From Steroidobacter gossypii (GTDB lineage Bacteria > Pseudomonadota > Gammaproteobacteria > Steroidobacterales > Steroidobacteraceae): DNA of 64,000 nt. Below the pieces are notes generated by a model. That model did not search any database and was not told the origin of the DNA. It saw only the letters and a list, made by a program, of their open reading frames with translations. The stretch spans positions 1 to 64,000 of the forward strand of contig NZ_JAEVLS010000004.1 of NCBI RefSeq assembly GCF_016801985.1, in the 5' to 3' direction. The translations under genes were made by a program, and so were the position numbers. Below are positions 55,601 to 62,300 of this stretch, piece by piece (positions within the stretch are counted from its first letter, which is position 1; each line of letters begins with the position of its first letter).

Positions 55601-57341
55601 TCGGGCGCCCTGTCGAGCCCGACGTGAAAACCTGGTACGCCGCTGCGCCTCGCAACACCCGGCGACCGATGTTCCCTGGTTCCTCTTCGGCAATCTCGTC
55701 CGCATCTCGGTCCACTGAAACAAGCTGCGGCGATGCCTCCGCGTCCGCGATCTTGCTGAGATACAACTGTTCAGTGATGACCACCCGTGCACCGCTATCC
55801 GAGAGCACATCGCTCAGGCGACCGGCGGGCCAACTGCCGTCCACCATCACGAAGCTCGCACCCAGCTTGTGCGCGGCCAACATGCCGCACACTATCCAAG
55901 GGCCAGGCTCCAGACAGATCGCGACCGTGTCTTCACCCGCAACCCCCAGCTTCATCAAGGAGCGTGCGAGTCGATTCGAGCGCTCGTTCACCTCCGCATA
56001 GCTCCACCGCCCGCCCTCGAACACGATGGCTGTGCGCTGGGGATCACGCTGCGCATGGCCTTCAAAACGTTCTAGCAACGTCTCTTCGACTTCCGGCAGA
56101 TGCTCCGCACGCGCACGCTCGGCAGTTCGACTCGAGTGTGCATCCAGCACCAGATCCGACACGCGTTCCGTGGCCTTCGATGCAAGCTGCCAAAGCACGT
56201 GTCTCCATTGCGAAGCGATGCGAGCAACATCCTGCGTACCATAGATGTTCGGATCATGAAGAAACCTGACCGCGAGCCGGTCTGAATCCTGCCAGAACGC
56301 CTGCAGCTTCAATCTCGTGACTTCGCCGCCGCTGAGCAGCTCGCAGATATCCAGCCGCTCCGCACCTGGCAGCGGATCTGGAGGCCGATAGTCAAAACCG
56401 AAAACGTCGGCACGATCGGCCGCGCGAGGAGCGAACTGCTGCCACAGCTGCGCGTCGGCAAGCGTCGACCTCAGCTCCTCGATCTGCCCGGCGACCGTCG
56501 CCTCATGCAGTTCCAAAAGCAGCGGACGGTCAACGTCCAGCGGTCCGACGACAGCCTGCAGTTTTTCGAAGCCTCGACCCGAAATGAAACAGGACATCGG
56601 CACCGCCGATGCGCCCAGGCGACGCTGCAGAACGATCTGCCACGCAAGCAGCAGATGACAACTGAGTGAATCATCATCGAGGCGCCGCAAGCGCCGCGCC
56701 AGATCAACGTCGATCTCACATGCGACGATTGCCGGAATCGGACGACGATCGCCGGGCGCCATCCTCTCTATGCCCAGCTCACAGGGCGCAGCGTGTGCGG
56801 GAGATTTGCTCTCCCAGAATCTTCTGCCGAGCGCAGCGCTGGCGTCATCGCTAACATCAGCGAGCCAGTCAGCAAGCGCCTCGTACTGAAGGACTCGCCG
56901 TTCCGCGAGAGGGCGTCCCACCAGGATCTCGCTGGCCATCAAGCACAATGAATGTGCATCAGCACTGCTTGCCGAGGCAATGAACAACACCAGAGCACGC
57001 GGACATCCACGCTCGGCCGATGGCGGAACAACATGCATCTCGAAGAACCGCTGCTCGGGCGCGTACTTTACGAGCGCGCTATCGCAGACCAAACGCAGGA
57101 GTTCCGTCGTGTCGGCAAGATCTCGAGGCAGATCGCACCAGCTGACCTCACCGTCGATGTTTATGATGGAGCCCGGCGCGCCGATGATCGAGTATCTCGC
57201 GACGACTTCGGCCGCAGTCTGACGCAGGCTGCCGAGATCCTGGATCTCATCTACCGCGATCGCTACGGCATGGAACGGCGCGGCGGAACCCTGTCGGACC
57301 AGCCCGCCCCCCGCCTGCTCTTCATAGATATATGTAGCCAT
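43662..57341 (-). CDS. NRPS-2: C*-A(Asp)-T-E', C-A(Asp)-T-E', C-A(Asp)-T-E giant synthetase
   Basis: A 4559-residue trimodular synthetase. Residues ~15-400 are a degenerate C domain in which the HHxxxD positions read SASSAD. A1 (~410-905) reads D-L-T-K-V-G-H-V-G-K; A2 (~1935-2450) and A3 (~3490-3990) read D-L-T-K-L-G-H-V-G-K. All use the MSADLGYT core and most resemble Asp codes, although Leu299 also occurs in Asn codes. T domains (LGGDS) are at ~955, ~2510 and ~4037. The first two epimerase-like domains (~1005-1447 and ~2550-3003) have HPLIIDGVSW, lacking the second His. The third (~4087-4527) has HHLIVDAVSW, ESHGRED and FNYFGRFD and looks active. C2 and C3 have HHVLADGWS. The gene starts 20 bp after the PhyH gene. 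Modules 2 and 3 are near-identical over long stretches. Confidence 0.94.
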   Translation of the reverse strand: MATYIYEEQAGGGLVRQGSAAPFHAVAIAVDEIQDLGSLRQTAAEVVARYSIIGAPGSIINIDGEVSWCDLPRDLADTTELLRLVCDSALVKYAPEQRFFEMHVVPPSAERGCPRALVLFIASASSADAHSLCLMASEILVGRPLAERRVLQYEALADWLADVSDDASAALGRRFWESKSPAHAAPCELGIERMAPGDRRPIPAIVACEIDVDLARRLRRLDDDSLSCHLLLAWQIVLQRRLGASAVPMSCFISGRGFEKLQAVVGPLDVDRPLLLELHEATVAGQIEELRSTLADAQLWQQFAPRAADRADVFGFDYRPPDPLPGAERLDICELLSGGEVTRLKLQAFWQDSDRLAVRFLHDPNIYGTQDVARIASQWRHVLWQLASKATERVSDLVLDAHSSRTAERARAEHLPEVEETLLERFEGHAQRDPQRTAIVFEGGRWSYAEVNERSNRLARSLMKLGVAGEDTVAICLEPGPWIVCGMLAAHKLGASFVMVDGSWPAGRLSDVLSDSGARVVITEQLYLSKIADAEASPQLVSVDRDADEIAEEEPGNIGRRVLRGAAAYQVFTSGSTGRPKGVVVSHRALSHYVCGLLAALSVGDEPLEWLSLAAMSADLGYTTLFGALWSGGSIRLMPAASSLDAQALARSLEDRPVDVLKIVPGHLSALLTVSNAARLLPQRYLVCGGEELPRSLVEEVWALSPRLRIFNHYGPSETTVGALCGEVSRADLQYARISIGRPLNYREAYVLDARLRLAGVGVIGELYLGGEGLADGYRGRAGHTAERFIPHPWRNGARLYKTGDLARQRSDGRIEFLGRSDHQIKRRGHRIELGEIEQVLMRHGHIRQAVVLWSQQRLLGYVIADLSSEELEAYAESSLIEVMRPTHWVRLQGFPSLANGKVDRQALLSIETEQSQRAEIAAARTQTESLLVSLWQQLLRVERIGIHDNFFRLGGDSIIVIQLVARAREHGLRLSPAQVFEYPTVAQLAQVGEHENTTQISQAAVEGEMGLAPRQLRFVECYGSDACDYHRIRVLEVHRVLDRHHLESAVRALVAHHDSLRLRFVPGQQWMQYFAPVDQIDVRSIVNYDSLDADTGAQLQAELHRVIGEHRWPDLQSSLFKVIYLERPGAGGRLVLLAHPLIIDGVSWRFLQDDLIGGYRQLQQGASLELPLKTHSYKEWLRHLQQQRLTEFESQIDYWAEVAQMRGAVPPADHEGVRGPAALDTLRVHLPPAVTRRLLQESNAAYNTEVTDLLAASLWLALFDWTRGERFVVEMEWHGREEQRELDVSRTVGWFASLHPVALECAANAGVADVIKQVKEQLRAVPDNGSGYGVLRYLHPDAQVRERLSPLDPPAIFFTHLGQLDQQLQQTQPLSPGELIGGALNRRQRSIHSIEIHTALSDQQLLLECRYDGRKYEASTIERFVARYAHYIEMMVAHCADPAHGGFTPSDFPMAGLEQAQLDTLVASVLSAGESKADLVDIYPLTKMQQGMLSRSLIAPNSGVYVIQHAVELRGPLDAEALQWAWREVMHRHDVFRTQFWGLGSDRPLQIVKLTAPLPWRAYDWSDLSEAEQSQRFDQLLHATSCQDYDYAKAPLMRLSLVRLSAEHHRFIWDNHHVLADGWSSGVIWQEVMQLYRAKVDGVPAGLPLVSSRYRDYVRWLAQRDNTASERFWKEYLSGVAVTPLPFEGLDGIQTNTGRSEQHSVVLDASLTEQLKALAREQAVTLNTVLQAAWMLLLSVYTGRDEVTIGATISGRPPQLNDIERIVGVFLNTIPVRAEISKQATLADWLQSLHANSIACEPHSYFPLADIQRVCGCNDAQGLFNTLIVFDNQPREDADRHAGLKVSRIDEASSYNHYPLSLIVVPERQLQLAFKYHADFFTTTRIAQMGEQLVELLRQMPWQANRQLAALEYLSVAQREQVMAWSGQGESLQRVETLLERVEEHAKRDSERAAVVFAGGQWSYGELNRRANQLARYLMKLGVASEETVAICVEPGPWMVCGMLAAHKLGASFVMVDATWPIGRLCEVLADSNARAVITEQLHLSKVSDAAASAQLVDRDAHEFTEAAASTQLVSVDRDAYKNAEAGTSSQIVSVDRDADEIAEEDAGNIGRPMVPGAAAYQVYTSGSTGRPKGVVISHRALSHYVGGLLAELSVDDEPLEWLSLAAMSADLGYTTMFGGLWTGGTIRLMPAASSLDAQALARALEDRPVDVLKIVPGHLAALLTVANAARLLPQRYLLCGGEEFPKSLVEEVWALSPQLRILNHYGPSETTVGALCGEVTRADLAYKRVSIGRPLKYREAYVLDAQMRLVGAGVIGELYLGGEGLADGYRGRGGQTAERFLPHPWRSGARLYKTGDLARHRADGRIEFLGRADHQIKRRGYRIELGEIEQVLTRHPRIRQAVVLWSQERLLGYVITELPTEELEAYTQSSLIEVMRPTHWIRLQSYPLLANGKVDRQALLSLQIEKSQRPELAAARTQTESLLVTLWQQLLKVDRIGIHDNFFRLGGDSIIVIQLVARARERGVKLSPAQLFEYPTIAQLAQVGEHEDTTQISQAAVEGEMPLAPRQRWFMERYEQDACHHHRTRVLQVNGVLNREHLESAVRALVTHHDALRLRFISTASGADSVGDATSGGSWVQHFAPVDQIDVGSIIDYQEMTAVADEQLQAKLHQVLAAHRWPDLKSGLFKAMYFERPGLSGRLVLLAHPLIIDGVSWRFLQDDLIGAYQQIQQGDSLTLPLKTHSYRDWVDYLASKRLAALEPQIDHWAEVAQAIGTVPPADLEESGNVPATGSVWKHLPTSLTRRLLQQTNAAYNTEVRDLLAASLWLALHEWTRGERFVVDMEWHGREEQDDLDVSRTVGWFASLHPVVLESVGNGGVASVIKQVKEQLRSVPHKGTGYSVLRYLHPDAQVREQLTPVQAPAIFFTYLGQLDQQLSARGVFARGQQLGSFAGPTQAYALELHVSISDQKLLLDCRYEGRRYDTSTIERFVARYAHYIEMMVAHCADPTHGGFTPSDFPMAGLEQAQLDTLVASVLSAGESKADLVDIYPLTKMQQGMLSRSLIAPNSGVYVIQHAVELRGTLDAEALQWAWREVMHRHDVFRTQFWGLGSDRPLQIVKLTAPLPWRAYDWSDLSEAEQSRLFDQLLHATSCQDYDYAKAPLMRLSLVRLSAEHHRFIWDNHHVLADGWSSGVIWQEVMQLYRAKVDGVPAGLPLVSSRYRDYVRWLAQRDNTASERFWKEYLSGVAVTPLPFEGLDGIQTNTGRSEQHSVVLDVSLTEQLKALAREQAVTLNTVLQAAWMLLLSVYTGRDEVTIGATISGRPPQLSDIERMVGVFLNTIPVRAEISKQATLADWLQSLHANSIACEPHSYFPLADIQRVCGCNDAQGLFNTLIVFDNQPREDADRYAGVEVARIEESSSYNHYPLSLIVVPRRCLRLAFKYHADAFTAARIKQIGEQLIELLRQMPRQAAQRLGAFEYLSKAQREQVMTWSGQGASLQNVQTLLQRVERHAGENPQRTAVAFAGGEWSYRALNERSNQLARYLMKLGVASEETVAICVEPGPWMVCGMLAAHKLGASFVMVDATWPIGRLCEVLADSNARAVITEQLHLSKVSDAAASTQIVSVDRDADEIAEEDAGNIGRPMVSGAAAYQVYTSGSTGRPKGVVISHRALSHYVCGLLAELSVGDEPLEWLSLAAMSADLGYTAIFGALWTGGSIRQMPAASSLDAQALARALEDRPVDVLKIVPGHLAALLTVANAARLLPQRYLLCGGEEFPKSLVEEVWALSPQLRIFNHYGPSETTVGALCGEVTRADLAYKRVSIGRPLKYREAYVLDAQMHLVGAGVIGELYLGGEGLADGYRGRGGQTAERFLPHPWRSGARLYKTGDLARHRADGRIEFLGRADHQIKRRGYRIELGEIEQVLMRHPGIRQAVVLWSQERLLGYVITEMPTEELEAYAQSSLIEVMRPTHWIRLQSYPLLANGKVDRQALLSLQIEKSQRPELAAARTQTESLLVTLWQQLLKVDRIGIHDNFFRLGGDSIIVIQLVARARERGVKLSPAQLFEYPTIAQLARVATRQQSISAEQGLVTGESRLIPIQRRFFESVTVAPEHYHQSAIYEVHGTLDEQLLLGITSTLLRHHDALRSVFVIQDGEVRQRFLSYDEGLARQSLVIAAYDPGSERNEQLASQLQTMQRSFNLAHGPLFRILWQRDAESRHRLAFVCHHLIVDAVSWHILLEDFTQLYRLMLAGEQAELPAKTCSYLEWSRWLHADAGAGRWDTQREYWERLARHHPKAFVQDRDDGNTEGNSKKYTTRLSAAHTAALLTEVHHAYNTEVSDLLLGALLIAVNETFGGDSLLLDLESHGREDLDSSVDLSRTVGWFTTIYPVLLRMPRDAGAAPIIRSVKEELRAIPNHGFGYGMLRYLGDEAVRTALGAAPRSQLRFNYFGRFDGDSAGLLERVSTVCGRNRNEQQDRQYLFKINAIVSRGILATTWEYSSGQFDEATVVILANRYESALERLVDHCRGEAAQSFSPSDFPELDMEQAELNEFLDELDKVVVLQ
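45151..48392 (-). repeat. internal duplication, copy 1 (module 3 T-A-C block)
   Basis: This stretch is nearly identical to 49735-53084. It covers T3, A3 and C3 of NRPS-2. Identity is interrupted at ~46735-47130 (end of C to start of A) and in a short patch at ~46187-46310 near the A4 pocket region. Outside these patches long runs of bases match exactly. The pattern suggests recent module duplication or gene conversion with partial replacement. Confidence 0.88.
49735..53084 (-). repeat. internal duplication, copy 2 (module 2 T-A-C block)
   Basis: Partner of 45151-48392, offset 4584 bp at one end and 4692 bp at the other. The 108-bp difference equals the extra tandem-repeat units at about 51027-51191. 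It covers T2, A2 and C2 of NRPS-2. Identity stops sharply at 53084 inside the preceding E-like domain. Confidence 0.88.
51027..51191 (-). repeat. tandem repeat of ~57 bp inside adenylation domain A2
   Basis: Three adjacent units at about 51027-51083, 51084-51140 and 51141-51191 (57, 57 and 51 bp) encode variants of AAASTQLVSVDRDAYKNAE. The other three Asp A domains have a single copy of this segment, which lies in the loop before the TSGSTG core. The extra two units add 36 residues to A2 in frame. Confidence 0.85.
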
Positions 57342-57361
57342 TCGTCCCTGAAACCCTTCGA

Positions 57362-58126
57362 CTAGGCCCCTTTCTGCTCGGCGGCGCCGCCTTCCTGGCG
57401 GAAAATCACCACGAACGCGCCCCGCGGCGAGGCGCAGGTGTTGGCGTCGGAGGCGTGCAACGTCCTGCAGTGATGAATGTTGATACCCCCACGCGGAACG
57501 CTGGCGTATATCGCACGCTTTTCGTCGAGGTTGGTGGTGCGCAAAGTGATGCCCGCCTGCTCATCATCCTCACGCGACTCGCCTTCCAGCAACGGCTCGA
57601 ACACCGTTGTAGGGATCACGTCATGCTCGACCAGCCCATCGCGATGCGAGCCGGGAATGTATTTCAACGTGCCGCTTTCTGGCGCCGCATCGTCCAGCGC
57701 CACCCAACAGTTCAAGCTGCGATAGCCCTCGAGCCGCTCGCCGGAGAACTTCTGGTAGAACGCTTCGTCCTGGTGCCACTCGACAGCGGATTCGCTGAAC
57801 GGACGCTTGTAGAAGATCCGGAGCTTGGGCCGCAACGAACTTTCGTCGACCTGAAGCAGCTCGCTCGCCCATCGGCGCGCCCAACCGAAAATCGCCGAAG
57901 TGCGTGCGAACTGCTCCAGCTCTTGATTGCTGCAGCGGATCCAAACCAGTGGCAGCTCACCCTCTTTCTCGCCCGAAAGCGTACGTTCGTCGATGCCTCG
58001 GTTCTGCATGAACTGCCGGCACAGCGAGCGCAGTTCGGTCAGCGCAGCATCGTCGACCGCGTTCGAAATCGACAGGTACCCGTTCTCCGAAAAGAACGCG
58101 TGTTCGCTCGAATTCAACGTGTACAT
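57362..58126 (-). CDS. phytanoyl-CoA dioxygenase (PhyH) family Fe(II)/2-oxoglutarate oxygenase
   Basis: A 254-residue PhyH-fold oxygenase. The facial triad is readable: His and Asp in VEWHQDEAF, and the distal His in INIHHCRTLHAS. PRGAFVVIFRQEG contains the likely 2-oxoglutarate-binding Arg. LKYIPGSHRDG is the usual PhyH strand. The intact HxD argues for a hydroxylase rather than a SyrB2-like halogenase, where the Asp is lost. The ATG at 58126 is chosen because GAGG lies upstream and homology starts there; longer readings overlap the SyrP-like gene. It sits between the SyrP-like oxygenase (34 bp) and NRPS-2 (20 bp). It may hydroxylate a tethered or free Asp, Gln or beta-Ala; which one is not predictable. 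Confidence 0.9.
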   Translation of the reverse strand: MYTLNSSEHAFFSENGYLSISNAVDDAALTELRSLCRQFMQNRGIDERTLSGEKEGELPLVWIRCSNQELEQFARTSAIFGWARRWASELLQVDESSLRPKLRIFYKRPFSESAVEWHQDEAFYQKFSGERLEGYRSLNCWVALDDAAPESGTLKYIPGSHRDGLVEHDVIPTTVFEPLLEGESREDDEQAGITLRTTNLDEKRAIYASVPRGGINIHHCRTLHASDANTCASPRGAFVVIFRQEGGAAEQKGA

Positions 58127-58160
58127 TCCCTGCACCTCTTGCAATCCCTGCAGTACCCCA

Positions 58161-59159
58161 TCACGTCGGCAAATCGTGCGGGGGCTGCAAGCCGTGATCT
58201 CTGTTCTCGGAGGCCATACCCACCAGCACCTGTCGCGCCCCGGAGAATGGCTTTCTGCCATGAGCGAACAACATATTATCCAGTAGCAGCACATCACCTG
58301 CCATCCATGGAAACACGATCTGTTCGGCGTCATACGCGCGCCGAACCTCGTCCAGCGCAGCAGAGTCGATGCGCGTCCCGTCGCCGTAATAAGCATTCCG
58401 CGGCAGGTTCTCTTCGCCGACGCTGCTCAACAGTGCGCTCTGCAGGTCCCTGCCCAGGTTGCTCACATGGAACAAATGCGCCTGATTGAACCAGACATCC
58501 TTACCTGTCACCGGGTGGCGCGCTACTGCGGGTAACGTCTGCCAGGTCCGCAGGCGACCATCGTCGAACCACTCGAACTCGATACCATTCGACTTACAGG
58601 AGTGCTCCACGTCCGCCTTGTTGTCCGTCTGGAACGCCTCTTGCCATGGCAAGTCGAGGTATCCATAGTTCCGGACGTAGCGCACTTTCTTGCGAATGAA
58701 CTCCTCGCGCACCGCCGGAGCAATCCGCTCGTACACGCGCCGACTGTCCGCAATCGGAGTCTCGCCGCCTACTTCCGGCGCCTTCACGCAGAAGAAGAAC
58801 AGTTTCATCGCCCAGGCGTGGCTATAGGAGTTTTCGTTGTGCAGGGGAATGGTTTCGCTCGCGGGATACTCGGTGGACGTATAGATCTTGCCTCTGACTT
58901 GCGTGCGCGGTGTGGAGCGATTGTTGTACTCGATGATAGGTTCGCCCAACGCAGCCACCACATCCTCGAAATCGCGAGCGCCATTCACCTTGAACTTGCG
59001 AAACAGAATCGCGCCGTGTTCATACAGCTGGCGATTCAGTGCATCGCTGTTGTCGCGAATCCACGCCGCCAGGTTCGGCCCCAGCGCCTTCGGCGTAAAG
59101 ACGAGCGGTTGCGCCAGAGCACTCACTCGCGAGACCTCTTCGCAAGTCATGGCAGTCAT
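58161..59159 (-). CDS. SyrP-like TauD/TfdA oxygenase, probable Asp beta-hydroxylase
   Basis: A 332-residue Fe(II)/2-oxoglutarate oxygenase of the TauD/clavaminate-synthase-like superfamily. The iron ligands are His and Glu in IPLHNENSY and the distal His in LLDNMLFAHGRK. The Arg in FSGARQVLV should bind 2-oxoglutarate. The motifs NNRSTPRTQV, YTSTEYP and GGETPIADSR are those of SyrP and related stand-alone hydroxylases that act on Asp bound to an NRPS carrier domain. An AAGGGAGA ribosome binding site precedes the ATG at 59159. Four Asp-loading modules lie downstream in the same operon, giving it obvious substrates and suggesting beta-hydroxyaspartate in the product. Which modules are modified, and the stereochemistry, are not visible from sequence. 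Confidence 0.92.
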   Translation of the reverse strand: MTAMTCEEVSRVSALAQPLVFTPKALGPNLAAWIRDNSDALNRQLYEHGAILFRKFKVNGARDFEDVVAALGEPIIEYNNRSTPRTQVRGKIYTSTEYPASETIPLHNENSYSHAWAMKLFFFCVKAPEVGGETPIADSRRVYERIAPAVREEFIRKKVRYVRNYGYLDLPWQEAFQTDNKADVEHSCKSNGIEFEWFDDGRLRTWQTLPAVARHPVTGKDVWFNQAHLFHVSNLGRDLQSALLSSVGEENLPRNAYYGDGTRIDSAALDEVRRAYDAEQIVFPWMAGDVLLLDNMLFAHGRKPFSGARQVLVGMASENRDHGLQPPHDLPT

Positions 59160-59180
59160 GTCAGTCTCCCTTCATTCCGC

Positions 59181-59384
59181 CTAAGCAGCACCCAACGCCT
59201 TGCGTACGCTCAGTGGCCGGATGTCTTTCCAATGCTCGTCGATGTATGCGAGGCATTGCTCCTTGGTGCCGCTGCAGCCGGCATCGCGCCAGCCGGGAGG
59301 ATTGTCCCGATCCGCCGGCCAGATGGAGTATTGCTCCTCGTCGTTGAGCACCGCTTTGTAGATCACTTCCGTTGTATCGGTCAT
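59181..59384 (-). CDS. MbtH-like protein
   Basis: A 67-residue MbtH-family protein with the signature NDEEQYSIWP, the PPGW turn, CLAYIDEHWKDIRPLS and conserved Trp residues. MbtH-like proteins bind NRPS adenylation domains and are often needed for their solubility and activity. The ribosome binding site AAGGAG lies next to the NRPS-1 stop, and the start is 15 bp after it, so it is cotranscribed and probably serves the A domains of this cluster. Confidence 0.97.
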   Translation of the reverse strand: MTDTTEVIYKAVLNDEEQYSIWPADRDNPPGWRDAGCSGTKEQCLAYIDEHWKDIRPLSVRKALGAA

Positions 59385-59399
59385 CTTCTCACTCCTTGC

Positions 59400-62300
59400 T
59401 CATGCTTCAAGGCTGCTTTCCAGATCCTGTCGGTCGCTTTCGGTCGGGTCGTCCGCTGCTGCGATCATTCTCCCGAGCGCCCGCTCGAAAGCACTGAGGA
59501 GGTCGCGTGCCTTCGTTTCTGCGAGGAACTGTGATGAGCTGATCAGCTTCACGGACAATCTGCCGCGAGCGGTCATGGCGATCACTTCCACGAGGTTTCT
59601 GGATTGGAAGGCCTCGCGCGGATCCAGCTCGCTGCCCTTGCTCTCCGGCGCAATGGTGAATGCCGACTCCTGGTTGATGCTGTTGTCAAACCGTCCGCGG
59701 TAGTTGAACCCGATCGTGTCCCTGCGACGGGCGCGATCGCGCTGAGAGAGCATCGGATCGTTCGTAATCTCGGTCAGGATGTTGAATCCGAAGCCATGCT
59801 TGGGCACGGAGCGGCATCGATGCTTCACGCGGTCAACGTTGGCGTCGATTGCGTCTGCGGGTTCGACGTCGATGATCAGGGGATACGCGGTTGTGAACCA
59901 GCCAACGGTTTCCGTGACATCGATCGCCTGAAAAATCTCTTCCCGACCGTGCCCTTGCACCTCCACCCGGAAGCGCGATCGATCGCGCCATTCCGCATGG
60001 GCGATCGCCAGTGCGGATAACAACAGCTCGTCCGCACGCGCGCCATAGCGCTGTGCGCAGTCGGTGAGAAGCGATCGCGTATCGTTCTGATCGAGCTCGA
60101 ATCCGCAGCTGTAGATCGAGCCCTCCGCGCTGCCTGCATGCGGCTGCACGTCAGCGAAGTCGTCGACATCGTCGGCCAACTGTTCGAGCCAGAACCCCTG
60201 CTCCGCAGCGAGCCCATCGCTATGTGCATACTCGTGGATTGCGTCTCCCCACTGCTGATAGGAGCACACCTTTGGCGGCATCATGATCGGCTGACCGCTG
60301 GTGACCTGCCGGGTCGCCCGCTCCAGGTCTGCAAGGACGATGCGCCACGACACCCAATCCATCACCAGGTGATGAATGATCAGCAGCAATCGGCCCGATC
60401 CGCCACCAAGATCGAAGTACGCTGCCTTCAGCAGAACGCCTCGCTCGATGTCGAGCGAGCGCTGCAATTCTTCACACATCGCTTCGATGCGCGTACGGCG
60501 TGCAGCTGTCTCTACCGAGCTGAGATCCACGTGATGCGCGGCTGCTTCGATCAGATCATCGGTGAGCGGCATGTGCTCTGCAGTCCACCGGGCGCCTGTT
60601 CGCTCAAACCTGATTCGCAACGCGTCGTGTCGTTGGTACAGGGCGCCGACCATTTCGCGCACGCCCGACGCCGTGAGAGCGGTCGTTTCCAGCAGTACCG
60701 ACAGGTTGTAGTGATTGAGGTTAGTCAACCCACTCGCCAGGAACCGCTTCTGCACGGGCAGCAGCTTCAGCGGACCAGTGATTGACGACTTCCCTTGCGC
60801 CTGCAGCGTGGCCGTGTCGACACAGTACGACAGCGTTCTGATGGTCTGATGCTCGAACAGCTGCCGCACTCGCATGCTCACGCCAACCTTGCGCGCCGCT
60901 GCGACAATCTGCATCGCCAGAATGGAATCCCCGCCCAACGCAAAGAAATTCTCGTCAATGCCGACTCGTGGAACTCTGAGCAGGCGCTGCCAAACATCGC
61001 AAAGCAATCGCTGGATCTCGTTCTGCGGCGGCGTATAGTCCCCGCGCGCCGCTGCGGCGAGGTCCAGTGTCGGCAGACTGCGCCGATCGATCTTTCCGTG
61101 CACGTTGATCGGCAGCTTCGCGACAGTGACAAAGAAGGCCGGCACCATGTAGTCGGGAAGCATGTTGTTGAGCTCTTCACGCAGCGTTGCTGCGAATTCG
61201 TCCGACGCGAGCTGCGCATCGGAGCTCAGCTCGCTTTCGCGCGTCGGGACGATGTAGCCAACGATCGCCTGGCGATCGCCAAGTCGCCGAAGGACGACGG
61301 CAGCGGCGGCAACACCGGAACACCGATGCAGCCGGGACTCGATCTCGCTCAACTCGATGCGGAATCCGCGGATCTTGACCTGATCGTCGACGCGGCCGAT
61401 GTATTCGAGCTCACCGTTCTGCAGATAGCGAACCAGGTCACCCGTTCGATACATCCGGCTTCCCGGCGCCCCAGCGAACGGATCGGGCACGAACCGCTCG
61501 GCAGTCAGCGGTGGTCGATTCAGATAGCCGCGGGATACACCGACGCCGCCGACATATAGCTCGCCGATACACAGCGGCGGTACCGGGTTCAACCGTTCAT
61601 CGCACACGTACTGCTGCACGTTCGACAGCGGCCGTCCGATATTCGGCTTCGGCCCGCCGATTACAGTCCAGCAGCTGTCGACGCATGTCTCCGTGGGACC
61701 GTAGACGTTGAAGGCGCGGCGACCGCAATCTTTCTGCCACTCGAGCAGTCGCGTCCACAGCTCCGCAGAGATCGGCTCGCCGCCGATGACGAGATCAGGC
61801 AGCTGCTCGCCAAGCCCGACGCTGAGCCACGACTCGAGTATCGAAGGCGTGCAGTCGATCGCTGCCAATGGGAATCCTGCGAGCCGGCGAGCCAGGATCT
61901 GCGGATCGCGCCTGGCCTCATCCGGAAAGATCACTACCGGCCGCCCGCTGGCGAGCTGCGCGATGGCCTGCACCGACGCATCGAACGCGAACGATGCGAT
62001 CCAGCCCCAGGCAGCTGTGACATCCTGGCCGATGAGTTCGCGCAGATTCGCGGCGAGATTGAAGACGGACTGGTGAGCAACGGCGACGCCGTTTGGGCGA
62101 CCGGTGGTGCCGGACGTGTAGATCACGTAGGCGAGGCTGGCCGGCGAGAGTCTCGTCACCTCGTCCACGTCGCCCGAACCGTAGCCACGTATCCGATCCT
62201 GGAACTCGCCGTCATCCAGACACAGCACAGGCACGTCGCACTCCAGCGCGTCTCGATGTTGTTGCTGTGTGAGCACTAACGCGAGCCCGCTGTCCTTGCT

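Noticed and set aside
57362-58126. PhyH protein as a SyrB2-like halogenase
   Set aside because: The HxD pair is intact (HQD); halogenases of this fold lack the Asp.
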